This document shows positions 7,097 to 8,428 of a DNA stretch of 8,428 nucleotides, in pieces (position 1 is the first letter of the stretch; every line of letters begins with the position of its first letter). The DNA is from Deltaproteobacteria bacterium (GTDB taxonomy: Bacteria > Myxococcota > Myxococcia > Myxococcales > Myxococcaceae), in the NCBI GenBank assembly GCA_016875515.1, contig VGRA01000085.1, forward strand, positions 1 to 8,428, written 5' to 3'. The notes under the pieces were generated by a model. It made no database searches. It was not told the DNA's origin and saw only the letters and a list, made by a program, of their open reading frames with translations. Position numbers and translations under genes: made by a program.

Positions 7097-7558
7097 TCAG
7101 CCCAGGTTGTTGCAGGCCAGCGTCTCGTCCGCCTTCAGCGAGCCCACCACGCGGTCCGCCAGCCCCTCATTCTTGCCCACCAGCGAGTCGAAGCGGCTCT
7201 GGAGCATGGACCCCACCGCGCCCGCATCCGAGCAGCCGGCCACCGCCGCCAGGCTGCGGAGCGTCTCACCGGAGCCGCGCGCCATGTCCTTCACCAGCGC
7301 CTCGCGGTTGGTCTCGATGAACGCCTTGGCGCTCTTCGCGCCGCTGCTGGTGTCCGCGCAGTTGGAGGTGCCGGAGCTGATGCCGAACGTCTGGCTGGCA
7401 AAGGTGCCGTTCGTCGTCGCGGCGAACACCTGCACGAAGCCGGGCTTGTTGCCAATGATGACGGAGCCCAGGCCGCACCCGGCTGCGCCGTACTCGGCGG
7501 CAAGGGCAGGGGCGGAGGCAAACAGCGCGAGTCCCACGACAGCGTTGCGAAGCGTCAT
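7097..7558 (-). CDS. DUF3015 family secreted small protein
   Basis: The 153-residue product has a clear signal peptide (MTLRNAVVGLALFASAPALA, cleavage after residue 20). The mature protein begins AEYGAAGCGLGSVIIG and continues AATTNGTFASQTFGISSGTSNC (46-67), the conserved Gly/Thr/Ser-rich block of the DUF3015 family. A helical second half (about 72-153) contains REALVKDMARGSGETL. There are four cysteines in the mature protein (28, 67, 109, 149), enough for two disulfides, which fits a periplasmic location. Length is normal for the family. The ATG at 7558 is preferred over a TTG eight codons upstream because GAAAGGA (7575-7569) lies 10 nt before it and the signal peptide starts cleanly there. 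The family has no established function to my knowledge. It is the first gene of a minus-strand pair with the DUF4105 gene, separated by a terminator. Confidence 0.88.
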   Translation of the reverse strand: MTLRNAVVGLALFASAPALAAEYGAAGCGLGSVIIGNKPGFVQVFAATTNGTFASQTFGISSGTSNCADTSSGAKSAKAFIETNREALVKDMARGSGETLRSLAAVAGCSDAGAVGSMLQSRFDSLVGKNEGLADRVVGSLKADETLACNNLG

Positions 7559-7568
7559 TGTGTGAACG

Positions 7569-7575
7569 TCCTTTC
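7569..7575 (-). promoter_or_regulatory. Shine-Dalgarno of the DUF3015 gene
   Basis: On the minus strand GAAAGGA lies 10 nt before the ATG at 7558. It decides the start, since the alternative TTG at 7582 has no such element upstream and would place this sequence inside the coding region. Confidence 0.6.
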
Positions 7576-7613
7576 GGATCAACGTAGGTGAGCTGCAAAC
7601 TGCGGGGTGAAAG

Positions 7614-7641
7614 ACTATCGGCTGTCTGCATCCGTTGAAAA
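7614..7641 (-). promoter_or_regulatory. Candidate sigma-70-type promoter of the DUF3015 gene
   Basis: On the minus strand TTTTCA (7641-7636, four of six matches to TTGACA) and GATAGT (7619-7614, four of six to TATAAT) are spaced by 16 bp. The expected start site near 7607 would give a leader of about 50 nt before the ATG at 7558. The region is locally AT-rich compared with its surroundings, as expected for a promoter. It is a consensus match by eye only. Confidence 0.35.
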
Positions 7642-7649
7642 GAAAACGG
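7632..7649. promoter_or_regulatory. Small dyad over the divergent promoters, possible operator
   Basis: CCGTT (7632-7636) and AACGG (7645-7649) are inverted with an 8-nt A-rich spacer. The dyad covers the candidate -35 hexamer of the minus-strand DUF3015 gene (7641-7636) and a TTGAAA (7635-7640) that could serve the plus-strand lipoprotein gene. A bound regulator here could control both genes, but the arms are only 5 bp long and no matching regulator is visible in the window. Confidence 0.25.
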
Positions 7650-7677
7650 TGGGGCGGGTGCTACGGTCCCCACGCCC
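7649..7677 (+). promoter_or_regulatory. Extended -10-like box and dyad just before the lipoprotein start
   Basis: TG-C-TACGGT (7659-7667) resembles an extended -10 element. A start near 7674 would leave about four bases before the GTG at 7678, again suggesting a near-leaderless transcript, and no Shine-Dalgarno is visible. The upstream TTGAAA (7635-7640) is 21 bp away, too far for a standard promoter. GTGGGG (7649-7654) and CCCCAC (7668-7673) form an inverted repeat bracketing this box, which could be an operator or a weak RNA hairpin. Confidence 0.28.
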
Positions 7678-8388
7678 GTGCGGACCCTGCTCGCCGTCAC
7701 GGTTGCCTGCGCCCTCGGCGCCTCCTGCCGCCTGTACGTCCCCGCCATCGCGAACTGCAGCCTCGAGTGCGGCGAGGGGGACAGCTGCCCCACCGGCTTC
7801 TCCTGCCGCGGCACCTTCTGCCGCCCCACCACCGGCCCCGCGGAGGACTGCGCCTGCCGCGCCGGGACCACGCAGGCGTGCGGCACGGACGGGGGCGAGC
7901 GCAGCCCGGGCACGCAGGGCTGCTCGGCAGCGGTGACCTGGGGCGAGTGCGTGGGGGCGGTGGGGCCCACCGAGGAGACGTGCGACGGCAAGGACAATGA
8001 CTGCGACGGGCTCGTGGACGTGGGCCCCGTCCGGCAGGTTCAGGACAACACCGGCCCCACGGAGGGCTCCTGGCGGCTGCACGGCGTGGACGGCGGCTGC
8101 GCGCTGATGACGCCGCTGCCGGTGGAGGGTGACGCCGAGCGCTCGGTGACGCGGGCGCTGCGGTTCGGCAGCGACTTCGAGCCGCTCGGCGAGTCCGAGC
8201 CCGTCCACGACGGCTCCTGGCGGCGGACCGACAGCTTCACGGAGGGGGAGGCGGTGTCCGCCGCGGCGCCCATGAACGAGGGAGCGGACCTGGAGCTGTG
8301 CCGCGTGGGGCCGGACGGCACGGTGACCCGGATGGGGCTGCTCCCGGACGCGGGCTACGCCCCCACGCCCTCGCCCAGCAGGGCTTGA
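7678..8388 (+). CDS. Cys-rich MopE-motif putative lipoprotein, 3' end probably altered
   Basis: The 236-residue product begins with a short lipoprotein-like signal (MRTLLAVTVACALGASC). Cys17 is the likely lipidated residue, although the lipobox GASC has Gly instead of Leu at -3. A Cys-rich segment follows (27-60), then GTQGC...WGEC...EETCDGKDNDCDGLVD (about 78-114), the pattern called the MopE metal-binding motif and common in myxobacterial surface lipoproteins. The second half (about 120-236) is not recognised. The protein is probably an outer-membrane lipoprotein; metal binding is possible from the Asp/Cys motif but not shown. The GTG start is fixed by the signal peptide, and no Shine-Dalgarno is seen. 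It diverges from the DUF3015 gene. The last codons (about 8367-8388) overlap, antisense, a kinase-like coding fragment, and the protein ends in a low-complexity PTPSPSRA tail, so the natural C-terminus may have been lost or replaced. Confidence 0.75.
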   Translation: MRTLLAVTVACALGASCRLYVPAIANCSLECGEGDSCPTGFSCRGTFCRPTTGPAEDCACRAGTTQACGTDGGERSPGTQGCSAAVTWGECVGAVGPTEETCDGKDNDCDGLVDVGPVRQVQDNTGPTEGSWRLHGVDGGCALMTPLPVEGDAERSVTRALRFGSDFEPLGESEPVHDGSWRRTDSFTEGEAVSAAAPMNEGADLELCRVGPDGTVTRMGLLPDAGYAPTPSPSRA

Positions 8389-8428
8389 AGCTCGTACTTC
8401 CCGGCAATGAGGGTGCCCGGGGGCAGCG
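8355..8428 (-). pseudogene. Hanks-type Ser/Thr kinase N-terminal fragment, broken after the glycine-rich loop
   Basis: The minus strand from 8426 reads PPGTLIAGKYELQALLGEG, then Val-Gly-Ala and a TAG stop (8357-8355). PGTxIxGKYEL..LLGEG is the characteristic start of myxobacterial bacterial serine/threonine kinase domains (subdomain I, which normally continues GMGxVY and reaches the VAIK lysine within about 20 residues). None of the three minus frames continues into a VAIK, HRD or DFG motif. The following DNA is the coding 3' end of the plus-strand lipoprotein gene. The likely reading is a truncated kinase gene entering from the right edge. The start of the gene lies outside the window, so an intact protein merely ending here cannot be excluded. 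Confidence 0.55.

Noticed and set aside
5133..7565. Plus-strand open frame of about 800 codons opposite DUF4105 and DUF3015
   Set aside because: It spans two clear minus-strand genes and their terminator, and its translation has no recognisable domain. It is a codon-bias artefact.
7615..8366. Kinase continuation by frameshift on the minus strand
   Set aside because: One frame reads GGVARVREQPHPGHRAV after the GEG, loosely kinase-like, but no lysine, HRD or DFG motif follows. The plus-strand lipoprotein frame explains this DNA better.

Overview
The window has very high GC with almost exclusively G/C third codon positions. Its gene content (a Cys-rich MopE-motif lipoprotein, a Hanks-type kinase fragment, a DUF3015 protein, a large coiled-coil DUF4175-like membrane protein) points to a myxobacterium of the Myxococcus/Corallococcus/Archangium kind. 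This placement is inference from protein style and codon use, with no database search.

Layout. Positions 2-76 probably hold the last codons of an upstream gene, followed by a strong 14-bp hairpin (95-131). A TATAAC -10-like box (191-196) then precedes a plus-strand two-gene operon. Its first gene (208-3372) encodes a 1054-residue membrane-anchored protein with a periplasmic DUF4175-like part and a very long Glu/Gln/Lys/Arg-rich helical region. The second (3369-5027) overlaps the first by GTGA and encodes an exported peptidase-MA-family zinc metalloprotease flanked by TPR-like helices. Convergent to them, on the minus strand, lie a DUF4105 (Lnb-type periplasmic domain) protein with a putative C-terminal outer-membrane beta-barrel (7034-5046) and, upstream of it, a small secreted DUF3015 protein (7558-7097). 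A near-perfect intrinsic terminator sits between these two, and its T-tract runs directly into the ATG of the DUF4105 gene. A 119-nt divergent promoter region separates DUF3015 from a plus-strand MopE-motif lipoprotein gene (7678-8388). At the right edge the minus strand reads the start of a serine/threonine kinase catalytic domain up to its glycine-rich loop and then stops, inside the 3' end of the lipoprotein gene. This looks like a gene remnant or a deletion junction.

How the genes may work together. All five well-supported genes encode envelope or exported proteins. The DUF4175-like protein and the metalloprotease are translationally coupled and probably act together at or across the inner membrane. 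The DUF3015/DUF4105 pair probably acts in the periplasm and outer membrane. DUF4105 is the periplasmic domain of the Lnb lipoprotein N-acyltransferase family (from memory), so a role in lipoprotein or envelope acylation is the most interesting hypothesis here, but the sequence does not prove it. No CRISPR array, tRNA, rRNA, insertion sequence or phage gene was seen.
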